Assembly (NCBI GenBank): GCA_963757065.1
Contig: CAVWQC010000001.1
Coordinates: 248,001-312,000 of the forward strand
Reading direction: 5' to 3'
Origin: PNON01 sp963757065
GTDB taxonomy: Bacteria > Chloroflexota > Anaerolineae > Anaerolineales > Anaerolineaceae
DNA: 64,000 bases
The notes beneath the pieces were generated by a model. It worked only from the letters and a program-made list of their open reading frames with translations. It did no database searches and was not told the origin of the DNA. How positions within the stretch are numbered: the first letter of the stretch is position 1; each line of letters opens with the position of its first letter. The translations under genes were made by a program, and so were the position numbers. Below, piece by piece: positions 35,220-44,169 of the stretch.

Positions 35220-35338
35220 AACATCTGGCAGGTTGACTGACAAGTCAAACCGTATTTATTTTATATTATCGAGATTTAATTTTTCAAATGTTTCTTCATC
35301 TGCCGCTACGGCATCATTCTTTAGGCTATAATCAGGGT

Positions 35339-36463
35339 ATGAGCGACCTGGAACTGCCAGCACCTGTTTGGATCGATACACCCGTTGCATTAAGCGCAAT
35401 GTGCATTGAATTACTGAAAGAAAAAAAAGTGGCTGTTGACACAGAGTCGAACAGTCTGCATGCTTATCAGGAAAGGGTGTGTCTGATTCAGTTTTCAAAC
35501 CTTCAGACTGACTATCTTGTTGATCCCCTTGCCTTAACAGACCTTTCCCCACTCGCTCCAATTTTTTCCTCACCAGAGATTGTAAAAGTATTTCATGCTG
35601 CTGAATATGACCTGATCTGCCTCAAACGTGATTATCATTTCCAGTTTCAGAACATTTTTGATACCATGCTGGCTGCCCGGATTTTAAGTTACCCTGCTTT
35701 TGGTTTGGGTGCGATACTTGAAAATAAATTTGGAATTGTATTGGATAAACGTTATCAAAAGGCGGATTGGGCGAAACGTCCGATGTCGGCTGCCATGTTG
35801 TCCTATGCCAGGATGGATACCCATTTCCTGGTTAATTTAATGGATATGATGGTAAATGAGTTAACCGCAAAGCAATTGGAAGGGTTAGCTGCTGAAGACT
35901 TTAATAGAATTTCCAGGGTAAATGGAGTTCCTCAAGACACAGAATTGGAATCGCTATGGAAAATTTCCGGCGCCCATTATCTTAATCCGAAACAGGCTGC
36001 AGTATTAATGGAACTGGTAAACTTTAGAAATAAAGAAGCCAAACGCCGAAACCAACCCTCATTTAAAGTCATTCATAATGATCTGCTTCTTCAAATTGCA
36101 GATGCTTGTCCTGAAACCAGGGAGGCTTTACAGAACTGCGGGGTCAATTCCAATTCTCTTAGCCGCTACTCTAATGAATTGATAACCGCCGTAAAAACCG
36201 GCCTTCAAAAAGAACCACTATATCCCCCAAAAGTAAGAAAATGCGATCAAGAATTGAAAGCCCGAATTGAGAACCTTAAATCCTGGCGCAAGCAAACTGC
36301 TGCTCAATATAAAGTTGAATCGGATGTGATCTTACCCAGGGATCTTTTAGTTGACATAGCAGAAAAACATCCCGCTACATTGAATGAACTCTCTGAATTA
36401 ATGCATTATTTTCCATGGAGATTTCAGCAATTTGGCTCAATGATACTTTCTGTATTTAATTAA
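35339..36463 (+). CDS. rnd: Ribonuclease D
   Basis: A 3'->5' exonuclease of the DEDD family for tRNA and small-RNA processing. The protein from ATG 35339 has about 374 residues. The three exonuclease motifs are VAVDTESN (Exo I), FHAAEYDL with nearby FDTMLAA (Exo II) and SYARMDTHFL (Exo III). An HRDC domain (about residues 205-280, KEAKRRNQPSFKVIHNDLL) and a second helical repeat follow. An ATG at 35288 is open but longer than usual. TATAAT at 35327-35332 lies 6 bases before 35339, pointing to a leaderless message. Confidence 0.92.
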   Translation: MSDLELPAPVWIDTPVALSAMCIELLKEKKVAVDTESNSLHAYQERVCLIQFSNLQTDYLVDPLALTDLSPLAPIFSSPEIVKVFHAAEYDLICLKRDYHFQFQNIFDTMLAARILSYPAFGLGAILENKFGIVLDKRYQKADWAKRPMSAAMLSYARMDTHFLVNLMDMMVNELTAKQLEGLAAEDFNRISRVNGVPQDTELESLWKISGAHYLNPKQAAVLMELVNFRNKEAKRRNQPSFKVIHNDLLLQIADACPETREALQNCGVNSNSLSRYSNELITAVKTGLQKEPLYPPKVRKCDQELKARIENLKSWRKQTAAQYKVESDVILPRDLLVDIAEKHPATLNELSELMHYFPWRFQQFGSMILSVFN

Positions 36464-36478
36464 ATATTCGAGGATGCA

Positions 36479-37876
36479 ATGAAGATTCATTTCAATGGCG
36501 CCGCTCAAACTGTTACTGGATCCCAATACCTGTTGGAGATCAACGGGTATAAATTATTGCTCGAGTGTGGTCTATATCAAGGTCGCAGGGCTGAATCAAC
36601 TGAAAAGAATCGAAATTTCCATTTTGATGTATCCACGCTGGATGCGATGATCTTATCGCATGCCCATATCGATCATTGCGGTAACCTTCCCAACCTGATC
36701 AGAAATGGATATACAGGCCCCATTTATGCCACGTCTGCCACCAAAGACCTGGCTGATCTTCTGGTACGAGATTCAGCCCATATTCAGGAAGCTGATGCGG
36801 AATATATCAATAAAAAGAATTTCCGAAAAGGTTTACCTCCTGTTGAACCTCTGTACACAATAGCTGATGCAGCCCGGGTAAACCAGTATATTCTGCCGGT
36901 TGAGTATGGCGTTGAATTTGATGTGATTCCTGGAGTAAAAGCACGTCTTGTGGATGCTGGTCATATTCTTGGATCCGCAGCTGTTGTTTTGGATATTAAT
37001 GAACAGGGGAAGAAAACCAAATTGTGGTTTTCTGGTGATATAGGCCGACCTGGTCTTCCACTGGTTCGTGATCCGGTTCAACCGGAAGACGGCATCGATC
37101 TAATGATGATGGAATGTACTTATGGAGATAAATCCCATGAGAACCCCGAGAAAGCATTCGAAGAGTTAAAAACTGTCATCCTGAGGACGTATGCCAGACG
37201 TGGGAAAATAATTATTCCGGCTTTCGCGGTTGGCCGTACCCAGGAATTGGTATATGCATTGAATGATTTGATGACACATAATGCGATCCCCAAAATACCA
37301 GTATTTGTGGACAGTCCTTTGGCAGTTAGTTCAAGCGAAATATTCTCGCGCCATCCAGAATGCTTCGATGCAGAAACGCGTCTTTTTGTAAAGGACCATA
37401 TGCATCCGGCTCTTGATTTTGATATGTTGACATATATCCAATCGGTTGAGGAATCGAAATCATTAAATGAAAGACGTGACCCGATGATCATCATCTCTGC
37501 TTCCGGGATGGCAGAAGTCGGAAGGATTTTGCACCATCTAAAAAATAACATTGAAGACCCCCGTAATACCGTCCTGATCGTTTCCTGGCAGGCACCTTAT
37601 ACACTTGGCAGGCGCATCGCAGATCGTGAACCGGTGGTTAAAATATTCGGGGAAGAATACCAGTTGAAAGCGGATGTAGCCACCATTGGAGGTTTATCTT
37701 CCCATGCCGGGCAGGACCTGCTGGTGAAGTATGCAGCCCGTGTGAAAGGTCAGGCAAAGCAGATCATCCTCATCCACGGGGAACCGGACGCATCGACCGC
37801 TCTGCAGGCAAAATTCAAAGAGCTTGATTTTCCTCCCGTGACCTATCCAGCTTTATATGACCAATACGAAGCCTAA
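36479..37876 (+). CDS. Beta-CASP metallo-beta-lactamase RNA nuclease (CPSF/TTHA0252-like)
   Basis: A 465-residue metallo-beta-lactamase-fold nuclease with a beta-CASP insert, similar to bacterial CPSF-like ribonucleases. Motifs are SHAHIDHCGN (zinc ligands), DAGHILGSA, WFSGDIGRPG and ECTYGD. The beta-CASP region follows, with IIPAFAVGRTQEL, VFVDSPLA and ISASGMAEVGRILHH. The last part, TIGGLSSHAGQ, supplies the final histidine motif and the RNA-specificity segment. GAGGATGCA precedes the ATG. It sits 15 bases after rnd, so two RNA-processing genes are probably cotranscribed. Confidence 0.9.
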   Translation: MKIHFNGAAQTVTGSQYLLEINGYKLLLECGLYQGRRAESTEKNRNFHFDVSTLDAMILSHAHIDHCGNLPNLIRNGYTGPIYATSATKDLADLLVRDSAHIQEADAEYINKKNFRKGLPPVEPLYTIADAARVNQYILPVEYGVEFDVIPGVKARLVDAGHILGSAAVVLDINEQGKKTKLWFSGDIGRPGLPLVRDPVQPEDGIDLMMMECTYGDKSHENPEKAFEELKTVILRTYARRGKIIIPAFAVGRTQELVYALNDLMTHNAIPKIPVFVDSPLAVSSSEIFSRHPECFDAETRLFVKDHMHPALDFDMLTYIQSVEESKSLNERRDPMIIISASGMAEVGRILHHLKNNIEDPRNTVLIVSWQAPYTLGRRIADREPVVKIFGEEYQLKADVATIGGLSSHAGQDLLVKYAARVKGQAKQIILIHGEPDASTALQAKFKELDFPPVTYPALYDQYEA

Positions 37877-37900
37877 TCTAAGATAAAATTTGAATTGCTC

Positions 37901-37909
37901 TGATATAAT
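37901..37909 (+). promoter_or_regulatory. Extended -10 promoter of tRNA-Ser
   Basis: TGATATAAT is a TGn-TATAAT extended -10 box 13 bases before the tRNA 5' end. No good -35 is needed with this box and none is seen. Confidence 0.65.
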
Positions 37910-37922
37910 TCAAACTTGAATT

Positions 37923-38010
37923 GGAGAGGTGCCGGAGTGGTTGATCGGGGCGGTCTCGAAAACCGTTGTGGCCCTCTGGACCACCGTGGGTTCGAATCCC
38001 ACCCTCTCCG
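37923..38010 (+). tRNA. tRNA-Ser (anticodon CGA)
   Basis: A class II tRNA. The acceptor is GGAGAGG with CCTCTCC. The anticodon stem GCGGT/ACCGT holds loop CTCGAAA with anticodon CGA (reads UCG). A long variable arm (GTGGCCCTCTGGACCAC) and a T arm with TTCGAAT follow. The discriminator is G. CCA is not encoded. Confidence 0.95.
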
Positions 38011-38011
38011 C

Positions 38012-38036
38012 AAAAAACGCCTGCTGGCGTTTTTTA
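38012..38036 (+). terminator. Rho-independent terminator after tRNA-Ser
   Basis: AAAAAACGCC pairs with GGCGTTTTTT over the loop TGCT, beginning one base after the tRNA and ending in a T run. Confidence 0.9.
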
Positions 38037-38132
38037 ATTTAAGATTATAGATAACTCCTCCAAATATTACCCACCAGCTTTTACCAACTCCCGGCATGAA
38101 TCATGCAAGATTCTTACTGATAGGTGGTGCGT

Positions 38133-40460
38133 ATGACACAGCAAAAACAGATGGTTAAGCGGTCGAAAACACCGATAAATGGTAAGAAATGGACTCCAAA
38201 ACCTGTTTCCGGCAAAAGTGGTGTTGTCCATGGAGTCTATACTCCAGGCACAAAACGTAAAACTGCTCCTGAAAGGACTCCATATTTCAGTATATCTCCC
38301 GAACGGAAATTGGATATTTTTGGTGTGATCCTTGTTTTGGCAGGATTAATTTCTCTGATCAGCCTATTTTCCGGAGATTCGAACAAGGCTATTTCATGGG
38401 TTTCCACCATTTTGAAGTGGATGGTTGGGTGGGGTGTTTTAGCTATACCCATTGGATTGATCGCTGGCGGATTGTACATGGTGCTGAGGCGTATCGAAAA
38501 GCTGCCCAGATTACCATTTGAACAAATTTCCGGGTTGGTTCTCTTGTATTTGAATATATTATTATTCCTTCAACTTTTTGCCGGCGGAGCAGGCGATCCA
38601 TACTCGCTTGCTGAATCTGGCCGCGGTGGTGGGATTGTTGGCGGTTTATTGCTTTATTTCCTGGTAAAAAGCCTGGGAGATGTGGGTGCATTTCTTGCCT
38701 TGCTCGCCTGGCTGCTGATTGCTTTGATCTTATCTTTTGATCTGTCGTTCTCACAGATCATTGATTTCATCAAGACAACGATCTACGGCGCAAAAATTCC
38801 AATGGAAAAATTGGATCAGGTTTTCCACAATCAGCCATTCAACTCAAGGTATGACGAAGCTGATCTCATTCCACTTGATGATGACCTTCAATTGGAAAAA
38901 AAATCTCCCTTGGAAGAATTGATAACTCCTGAACCGGTAATCAAAGAGACTCAAAGTACACACTGGATCCTTCCAAACATGGACGATATTTTGGAATACG
39001 GGATACCCCAGGTAGAGAATGAAAAACTGGATATGCAAAGAGCAAGGGTTATCGAAGAGACACTCACATCATTTGGTGCTCCTGCTCATGTTGTCGAAAT
39101 TCTCAGCGGTCCTTCGGTTACCATGTTTGGTGTGGAACCGGATTTTGTTGAAAACCGGGCCGGGCAAACCCGCGTAAGAGTGGCAAAGATCGTATCTCTA
39201 TCGCATGATCTCGCGTTAGCACTGGCTGCCACTCGAATCCGGATTCAGGCGCCTGTTCCAGGCCGCAATTACGTGGGCATTGAAGTTCCCAATGAAACAA
39301 CCACCATCGTCCGCTTGCGCGATATTATGGACAGCCCGGCTTATAAGCGCAAGAAATCACCACTCAGAATTCCACTCGGCAAGGATGTCTCCGGTACCCA
39401 GATCGTTTCGGATCTGGCCACCATGCCGCATCTATTGATCGCCGGAGCAACTGGTTCAGGTAAATCGGTCTGTGTTAATACGATCTTGACCAGTTTGCTG
39501 ATAAATAATACACCTGACGATCTAAAACTGATCCTTATCGATCCAAAACGGGTGGAATTAACGGGTTATAACGGCATCCCCCACTTGCTCGCTCCTGTAA
39601 TTGTTGAAACTGAACGAGTGGTCGGGGCTCTCCAATGGATGATGCGGGAGATGGATACTCGATATCACAAATTTGCAGCTGCTGGAGCAAGGAATCTGGA
39701 AGAATACAATGTCCGCATGCTGCTACGCGGAGAGCGGAAACTGCCGATCCTGGTGATCATCATTGACGAGATGGCTGACTTGATGATGCTGGCCAAGAAT
39801 GAAACCGAAGCTGCAATTGCCAGGCTGGCTCAAATGGCTAGAGCAACCGGCTTGCATTTGATCGTAGCCACACAGCGACCTTCGACAGATATCATTACTG
39901 GAAATATTAAAGCAAACTTTCCCTCGCGCATCGCTTTTGCTGTAGCTAGTAATACTGACAGCCGGGTTGTATTGGATCAACCGGGTGCTGAGCATTTACT
40001 GGGTCGGGGTGATATGTTGTTCCAGGCACCGGATGCTGCTGCACCGGTCCGAATGCAGGGCGGTTATGTGTCTGAGACTGAGATCCAAAAAATTGTTGAT
40101 TATTGGAAGAACGCTGCTGCCGGTGGTGATGCTCATACAGGCGATGCTGGTTTTATGCAACAAAACCTGCCAATACCGCAGTCTGGTGACTTCCAACAGG
40201 CTGATCTGTTCGGTTCGGGCAATCTGACTAATAGTCGGGAAGATCCGCTCATGGACGAGGTGACCGATCTTGTTCGCCGTGAAGGACGGGCATCCATCTC
40301 GCTGCTGCAAAAAAGGCTGCGGATTGGATACACCCGCGCCGCCAGGATGGTGGATAGCCTTGAGCAGAAAGGTGTGATCGGTCCTCAACTGGCGAATACA
40401 CAGGCTCGGGAGGTTCTGGATTATGGACCAACTGCTCCACCGGTAGACGATGGCGCATAA
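38133..40460 (+). CDS. ftsK: DNA translocase FtsK/SpoIIIE
   Basis: An ATP-driven DNA pump that clears chromosome ends from the division septum. The protein of about 775 residues has a basic N-terminus and four or five membrane helices (about residues 60-220). A short linker leads to the alpha-beta motor with GVEPDFVENRAGQTRVRV, Walker A GATGSGKSV (about 437-446), DPKRVEL, IIDEMADLMM and ATQRPSTDIITGNIKANFP. The C-terminal gamma winged helix (RREGRASISLLQKRLRIGY) recognises chromosome polarity sequences. ATG 38133 is chosen because AGGTGG lies 5 bases before it; a GTG at 38124 is possible. Confidence 0.95.
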   Translation: MTQQKQMVKRSKTPINGKKWTPKPVSGKSGVVHGVYTPGTKRKTAPERTPYFSISPERKLDIFGVILVLAGLISLISLFSGDSNKAISWVSTILKWMVGWGVLAIPIGLIAGGLYMVLRRIEKLPRLPFEQISGLVLLYLNILLFLQLFAGGAGDPYSLAESGRGGGIVGGLLLYFLVKSLGDVGAFLALLAWLLIALILSFDLSFSQIIDFIKTTIYGAKIPMEKLDQVFHNQPFNSRYDEADLIPLDDDLQLEKKSPLEELITPEPVIKETQSTHWILPNMDDILEYGIPQVENEKLDMQRARVIEETLTSFGAPAHVVEILSGPSVTMFGVEPDFVENRAGQTRVRVAKIVSLSHDLALALAATRIRIQAPVPGRNYVGIEVPNETTTIVRLRDIMDSPAYKRKKSPLRIPLGKDVSGTQIVSDLATMPHLLIAGATGSGKSVCVNTILTSLLINNTPDDLKLILIDPKRVELTGYNGIPHLLAPVIVETERVVGALQWMMREMDTRYHKFAAAGARNLEEYNVRMLLRGERKLPILVIIIDEMADLMMLAKNETEAAIARLAQMARATGLHLIVATQRPSTDIITGNIKANFPSRIAFAVASNTDSRVVLDQPGAEHLLGRGDMLFQAPDAAAPVRMQGGYVSETEIQKIVDYWKNAAAGGDAHTGDAGFMQQNLPIPQSGDFQQADLFGSGNLTNSREDPLMDEVTDLVRREGRASISLLQKRLRIGYTRAARMVDSLEQKGVIGPQLANTQAREVLDYGPTAPPVDDGA

Positions 40461-40537
40461 TGTGACCTATCGTATGGCGGTGCTTGCACCCCGGACAATA
40501 ATTTGACCGGCAAAGGTTTTTCATACTGATTAACAAA

Positions 40538-40566
40538 AAAGAGGTTGGCTAGTTGCCAACCTCTTT
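40538..40566 (-). terminator. Rho-independent terminator of groESL
   Basis: AAAGAGGTTGGC (40538-40549) pairs with GCCAACCTCTTT (40555-40566) over TAGTT. On the minus strand the stem ends in a T run (A-run at 40535-40540 on the plus strand), directly after groEL. Confidence 0.88.
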
Positions 40567-40584
40567 AAGATCATATTACTCGGT

Positions 40585-42216
40585 TTAGTACTCGGGTGGA
40601 GCCATTGGTGCGGGTTTATCCTTCTCAGGAACATCCGTGATCAAGGCTTCGGTCGTCAAGATCATCGCTGCAATGGATGCAGCATTTTCAAGTGCACCGC
40701 GGGTTACCTTGGCGGGGTCAATGACACCGGCTTTCACCAGGTCAAGATATTCCTCGCGGAGTACGTCGTAACCAAAGTGCAGGTTCTTGGTTTTCTTCTG
40801 CATCTGGCGAACGTTTTCAACAACCACGGAACCATCTTTTCCTGCATTCTCAGCGATCTTGCGCATGGGAACTTCCAGGGATTTGCGGACGATGGCAACG
40901 CCGATCTTGGCGTCTTCATTGTCCATCTTTAGGGTTTCAAGTCCAGCCATGGCGTTGATCAGGGCAACACCACCACCGGGGACAATACCTTCTTCTACAG
41001 CCGCGCGGGTTGCAGAAAGAGCGTCTTCAACTCGGTGTTTCTTCTCTTTTAATTCAGTTTCGGTTGCAGCACCAACGCGAATGATGGCGACGCCGCCAGA
41101 GAGCTTGGCTAAACGCTCCTGAAGTTTTTCGCGATCATAATCACTGGTGGTATTATCGATTTCAACCCGGATCTGGTCGATGCGGCCTTTGATGCCTTTG
41201 GCATCACCTTTACCACCGATGATCGTGGTATTGTCTTTGTCAGCTTCGATTTTTTCGGCGCGACCAAGATCAGCAAGAACGGCAGTTTCCAACTTGCGGC
41301 CGGTCTCATCAGAAATGACTGTTGCACCAGTCAGGATGGCAATATCCTGAAGCATGGCTTTGCGGCGATCGCCAAAACCGGGGGCTTTTACAGCCAGGAC
41401 ATTGAGCATTCCACGTAGTTTGTTGAGGACGAGGGTGGCTAATGCTTCCCCATCGATATCTTCTGCGATGACCAATAGTTCACGTTTGCCGATCTGGACA
41501 AGTTTCTCGAGGAGAGGAACGATATCTGTGGCAGCAGAGATCTTCTTGTCATAGATCAAAACATACGGATCTGCGATGGAGGATTTCATGTGCTCGGGAT
41601 CGGTCACAAAATAAGCAGAGATGTAACCGCGGTCGAACTGCATACCTTCAACATATTCGGTTTCGAATTCAAGGCCTTTGGATTCTTCGACAGTGATGAC
41701 ACCATCTTTACCAACTTTGTCCATGACATCAGCGATTAAGGAACCAATATTGCGGTCCTGGGCTGAGATGGTGGCAACATTGGCGATCTCATCTTTAGTG
41801 GTGATCTCAATTGCCTGTTCCTTGATCTTGGCAGCAACTGCCTTGGTGGCAGCTTCGATACCGCCCTTGAGCAGCATCGGGTTGGCGCCAGCGGCCAGGT
41901 TTTTCAAACCTTCGGTCACAATGGCGTGAGCCAGAACAGTGGATGTGGTAGTGCCGTCACCGGCAATATCATTGGTTTTGGTCGCAGCTTCCTTTAGAAG
42001 CTGTGCACCCATATTTTCAAAGGGATCTTCGAGTTCAATTTCTTTTGCTACAGTAACGCCATCGTGTGTGATGGTGGGTGAACCGAATTTTCGGTCCAGG
42101 GCTACATTGCGGCCTTTTGGACCAAGAGTTGTTGCTACAGCGTTGGCGACCATATCCACACCGCTTTTTAAACGGCGGCGGGCATCTTCACCAAATACAA
42201 GTTGTTTAGCTCCCAT
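40585..42216 (-). CDS. groL: Chaperonin GroEL (Hsp60)
   Basis: The ATP-dependent folding chamber. The 543-residue protein is collinear with GroEL: VATTLGPKGRNVALDRKFGSP, NDIAGDGTTTSTVLAHAI, the apical domain with EGMQFDRGYISAYFVTDP, and VEDALSATRAAVEEGIVPGGG. The end is PEKDKPAPMAPPEY rather than the repeated Gly-Gly-Met tail found in many phyla. AAGGAGATTTACT precedes the ATG. It is 36 bases downstream of groES and under the same CIRCE-controlled promoter. Confidence 0.98.
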   Translation of the reverse strand: MGAKQLVFGEDARRRLKSGVDMVANAVATTLGPKGRNVALDRKFGSPTITHDGVTVAKEIELEDPFENMGAQLLKEAATKTNDIAGDGTTTSTVLAHAIVTEGLKNLAAGANPMLLKGGIEAATKAVAAKIKEQAIEITTKDEIANVATISAQDRNIGSLIADVMDKVGKDGVITVEESKGLEFETEYVEGMQFDRGYISAYFVTDPEHMKSSIADPYVLIYDKKISAATDIVPLLEKLVQIGKRELLVIAEDIDGEALATLVLNKLRGMLNVLAVKAPGFGDRRKAMLQDIAILTGATVISDETGRKLETAVLADLGRAEKIEADKDNTTIIGGKGDAKGIKGRIDQIRVEIDNTTSDYDREKLQERLAKLSGGVAIIRVGAATETELKEKKHRVEDALSATRAAVEEGIVPGGGVALINAMAGLETLKMDNEDAKIGVAIVRKSLEVPMRKIAENAGKDGSVVVENVRQMQKKTKNLHFGYDVLREEYLDLVKAGVIDPAKVTRGALENAASIAAMILTTEALITDVPEKDKPAPMAPPEY

Positions 42217-42252
42217 AGTAAATCTCCTTCATTAATCGTGATTATATAAATA

Positions 42253-42549
42253 TTAGTCTACAAGAATGGCGAGGATATCAGCTTCGCGCAGGATGAGCAA
42301 TTTTTTGCCATCCAATTTGATCTCAGTGCCGCTGTATTTTGCATACAAAACGGTATCTTTTACTTTTACATCCATGGGGATGCGTTTGCCTTCATCATCA
42401 CGCTCGCCATCGCCAACGGATAGAACAATTCCTTTTTGGGGTTTTTCTTTGGCTGTTTCCGGAAGGACGATTCCACCAGGAGTGACTTCTTCCTGCTCAA
42501 TTGGTTCGACAACGACACGGCTGCCCAGGGGTTTCATTTTTACTGCCAT
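42253..42549 (-). CDS. groS: Co-chaperonin GroES (Hsp10)
   Basis: The 98-residue lid of the GroEL chamber. KPLGSRVVVEPIEQEEVTPGGIVLPETAKEKPQ includes the mobile loop region, and the end LDGKKLLILREADILAI is typical. ATG 42549 is chosen for the GGAGGC site just upstream and the normal length. The open frame runs back to 42597 and into the operator, which is not translated. It is first in the groES-groEL operon. Confidence 0.97.
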   Translation of the reverse strand: MAVKMKPLGSRVVVEPIEQEEVTPGGIVLPETAKEKPQKGIVLSVGDGERDDEGKRIPMDVKVKDTVLYAKYSGTEIKLDGKKLLILREADILAILVD

Positions 42550-42590
42550 AAATGCCTCCACTCTAAATTTGAATATCGATTTTCTTGAAT

Positions 42591-42617
42591 TTAGCACTCG
42601 GTAACCTAGAGTGCTAA
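42591..42617 (-). promoter_or_regulatory. CIRCE operator (HrcA binding site)
   Basis: TTAGCACTC, nine bases, then GAGTGCTAA: a perfect match to the CIRCE inverted repeat. It lies between the promoter and groES, 41 bases before the ATG, so HrcA should repress groESL and release it on heat shock. hrcA itself is not in the window. Confidence 0.97.
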
Positions 42618-42626
42618 TGTAAGCTA

Positions 42627-42655
42627 ATAATAACCGTGATGGACTTTGGAGTCAA
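42627..42655 (-). promoter_or_regulatory. Sigma70-type promoter of groESL
   Basis: On the minus strand TTGACT (42650-42655) and TATTAT (42627-42632) are 17 bases apart. The predicted transcript start falls at or just before the CIRCE element. Confidence 0.85.
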
Positions 42656-42782
42656 GAGAATTGAATTGATTCTTATACAACTCATATATAAATTGTGAAA
42701 GATATTTAACCGGGAAACACCAATGACAATCCTGCCAGTCATTCCCAAAAGGTTTGGATATGATCTGGTTTTGATCAATCTA

Positions 42783-42800
42783 TATTCGTGGTATTCGTGG
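42783..42800 (+). repeat. Two tandem copies of a 9-base unit
   Basis: TATTCGTGG occurs twice head to tail in the region between groES and the TPR gene, followed by ATTAACTCATTG. Only two copies are present here. Confidence 0.6.
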
Positions 42801-42812
42801 ATTAACTCATTG

Positions 42813-44168
42813 TCACGGTGTGGGTGTCACATTCTGTGATTCACAGATCTGTTCACCGGCTTGAACAATGCTCATGATGTCTTTATCACGGTGATATTGC
42901 GCTCTTATCTCAGAAAAGACCCTGATGGCATCGGTGCAGTAATCATTGGTTGCTCTACTAAGCCCGGCCAGCACAGAACCGTAAGTGTAGTAATAGACCA
43001 CAGTTGTATTGGATATTGGCAGGCCTGTGATTATGATCTCAGGATCAACTTCCGGGTCACATTCCCGGGCTGCACAGCTCTCCACTGCATCGCAGCCATA
43101 GATGGCACATTTCAATGCTGGGATCGCCCCTTCATAATTTTTGGCTTTAAAATAGATGATTCCAAGCTGACCATATACATCCGGGCTGGATGGATCCAAG
43201 GTTAGAGCTTTTTGAACATTCCGCGAGGCAATTAAAAACTGACCCATTTGAGCATAAGTCTTGGCAATAGCAATATACGGGATCGGGTCATCGATATTTA
43301 TCTGAGCGTTTACATTAGCTGCCTTTTCAAAATACTCCAGTGCATCAATATAATATGGAGACTCAGGATCATTGGCAGCCATTCTTCGATAATTTGCTCC
43401 AATATAGATATACAAAAAGGTCATATTGGGCATGATTTCCGCGGCTGTTTTGTATTCTTCGATCGCAGACGGGTAATCACCCAGGGATTCCCATAATTGG
43501 CCATAGATACGGTGCACATCCATTATTGTATTGTCCTGCGCAACCGCCTGGTTGATGTATTGTTCCGCTTGAGTCCACTTGAGTGAATCTGTCAGGATCT
43601 CTGCGTAGAAAGCCAATGCCAGGGTATTTCGATTATCCAACTGCAATGCGCGCACAGCTTCCTGCTCTGCTTCGGTGAGATAAACAGCCACTTCCTCACC
43701 AGCGATGACCGGGTTGGCATTCCAATCCAAAACAAAACTTCTGATTGCATGCACATTGGAATCATCCGGTGAGAGGTCGCGTGCTTTATCGATGGAAGCC
43801 AACGCTTCCTGAAGCCGTTGCTTCCTTAAGGCATCGGTTGTCAAACTGGCAGAGGAATATGTTTGGATCCTGGCCAACTCTGCCCACAATCCCCCATCCC
43901 CTGGGGCCAATTCGATGGCTTCCTGGTAAGCTGTTATGGCAGCGTTCAAATTTCCAGCCTGAAAATGGGTTCTTCCTTCCAGGATCAGGGATCGATTCGT
44001 CCTGGTTGCCGTTGCAGTCGGGGAATACAATGGTTTTATGGATCCACTGTCAACCCCCCGCACGATGAACAAACCGCCGATGATAAGGGTTAGTAGCAAC
44101 AGTACCAGGTAGGGATTGAAATATCTTTTTTTAGTATGGAAGGTAAAGCTTTTACCGTTTAAGTTCAT
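42813..44168 (-). CDS. TPR-repeat membrane protein (second of a tandem pair)
   Basis: A 451-residue protein with one N-terminal helix (YLVLLLLTLIIGGLFIVRGV). A Thr/Pro linker and a long set of tetratricopeptide repeats follow (for example AGNLNAAITAYQEAIELAPG, YPSAIEEYKTAAEIMPN, DALEYFEKAANV, IASRNVQKALTLDPSSPDVY). The repeats are outside the membrane. Six cysteines near the end (GCDAVESCAARECDP) suggest disulfides. The function is unknown, and TPRs usually bind proteins. It begins one base after the stop of the paralogue at 44170, so the two form an operon. Confidence 0.83.
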   Translation of the reverse strand: MNLNGKSFTFHTKKRYFNPYLVLLLLTLIIGGLFIVRGVDSGSIKPLYSPTATATRTNRSLILEGRTHFQAGNLNAAITAYQEAIELAPGDGGLWAELARIQTYSSASLTTDALRKQRLQEALASIDKARDLSPDDSNVHAIRSFVLDWNANPVIAGEEVAVYLTEAEQEAVRALQLDNRNTLALAFYAEILTDSLKWTQAEQYINQAVAQDNTIMDVHRIYGQLWESLGDYPSAIEEYKTAAEIMPNMTFLYIYIGANYRRMAANDPESPYYIDALEYFEKAANVNAQINIDDPIPYIAIAKTYAQMGQFLIASRNVQKALTLDPSSPDVYGQLGIIYFKAKNYEGAIPALKCAIYGCDAVESCAARECDPEVDPEIIITGLPISNTTVVYYYTYGSVLAGLSRATNDYCTDAIRVFSEIRAQYHRDKDIMSIVQAGEQICESQNVTPTP

Positions 44169-44169
44169 T

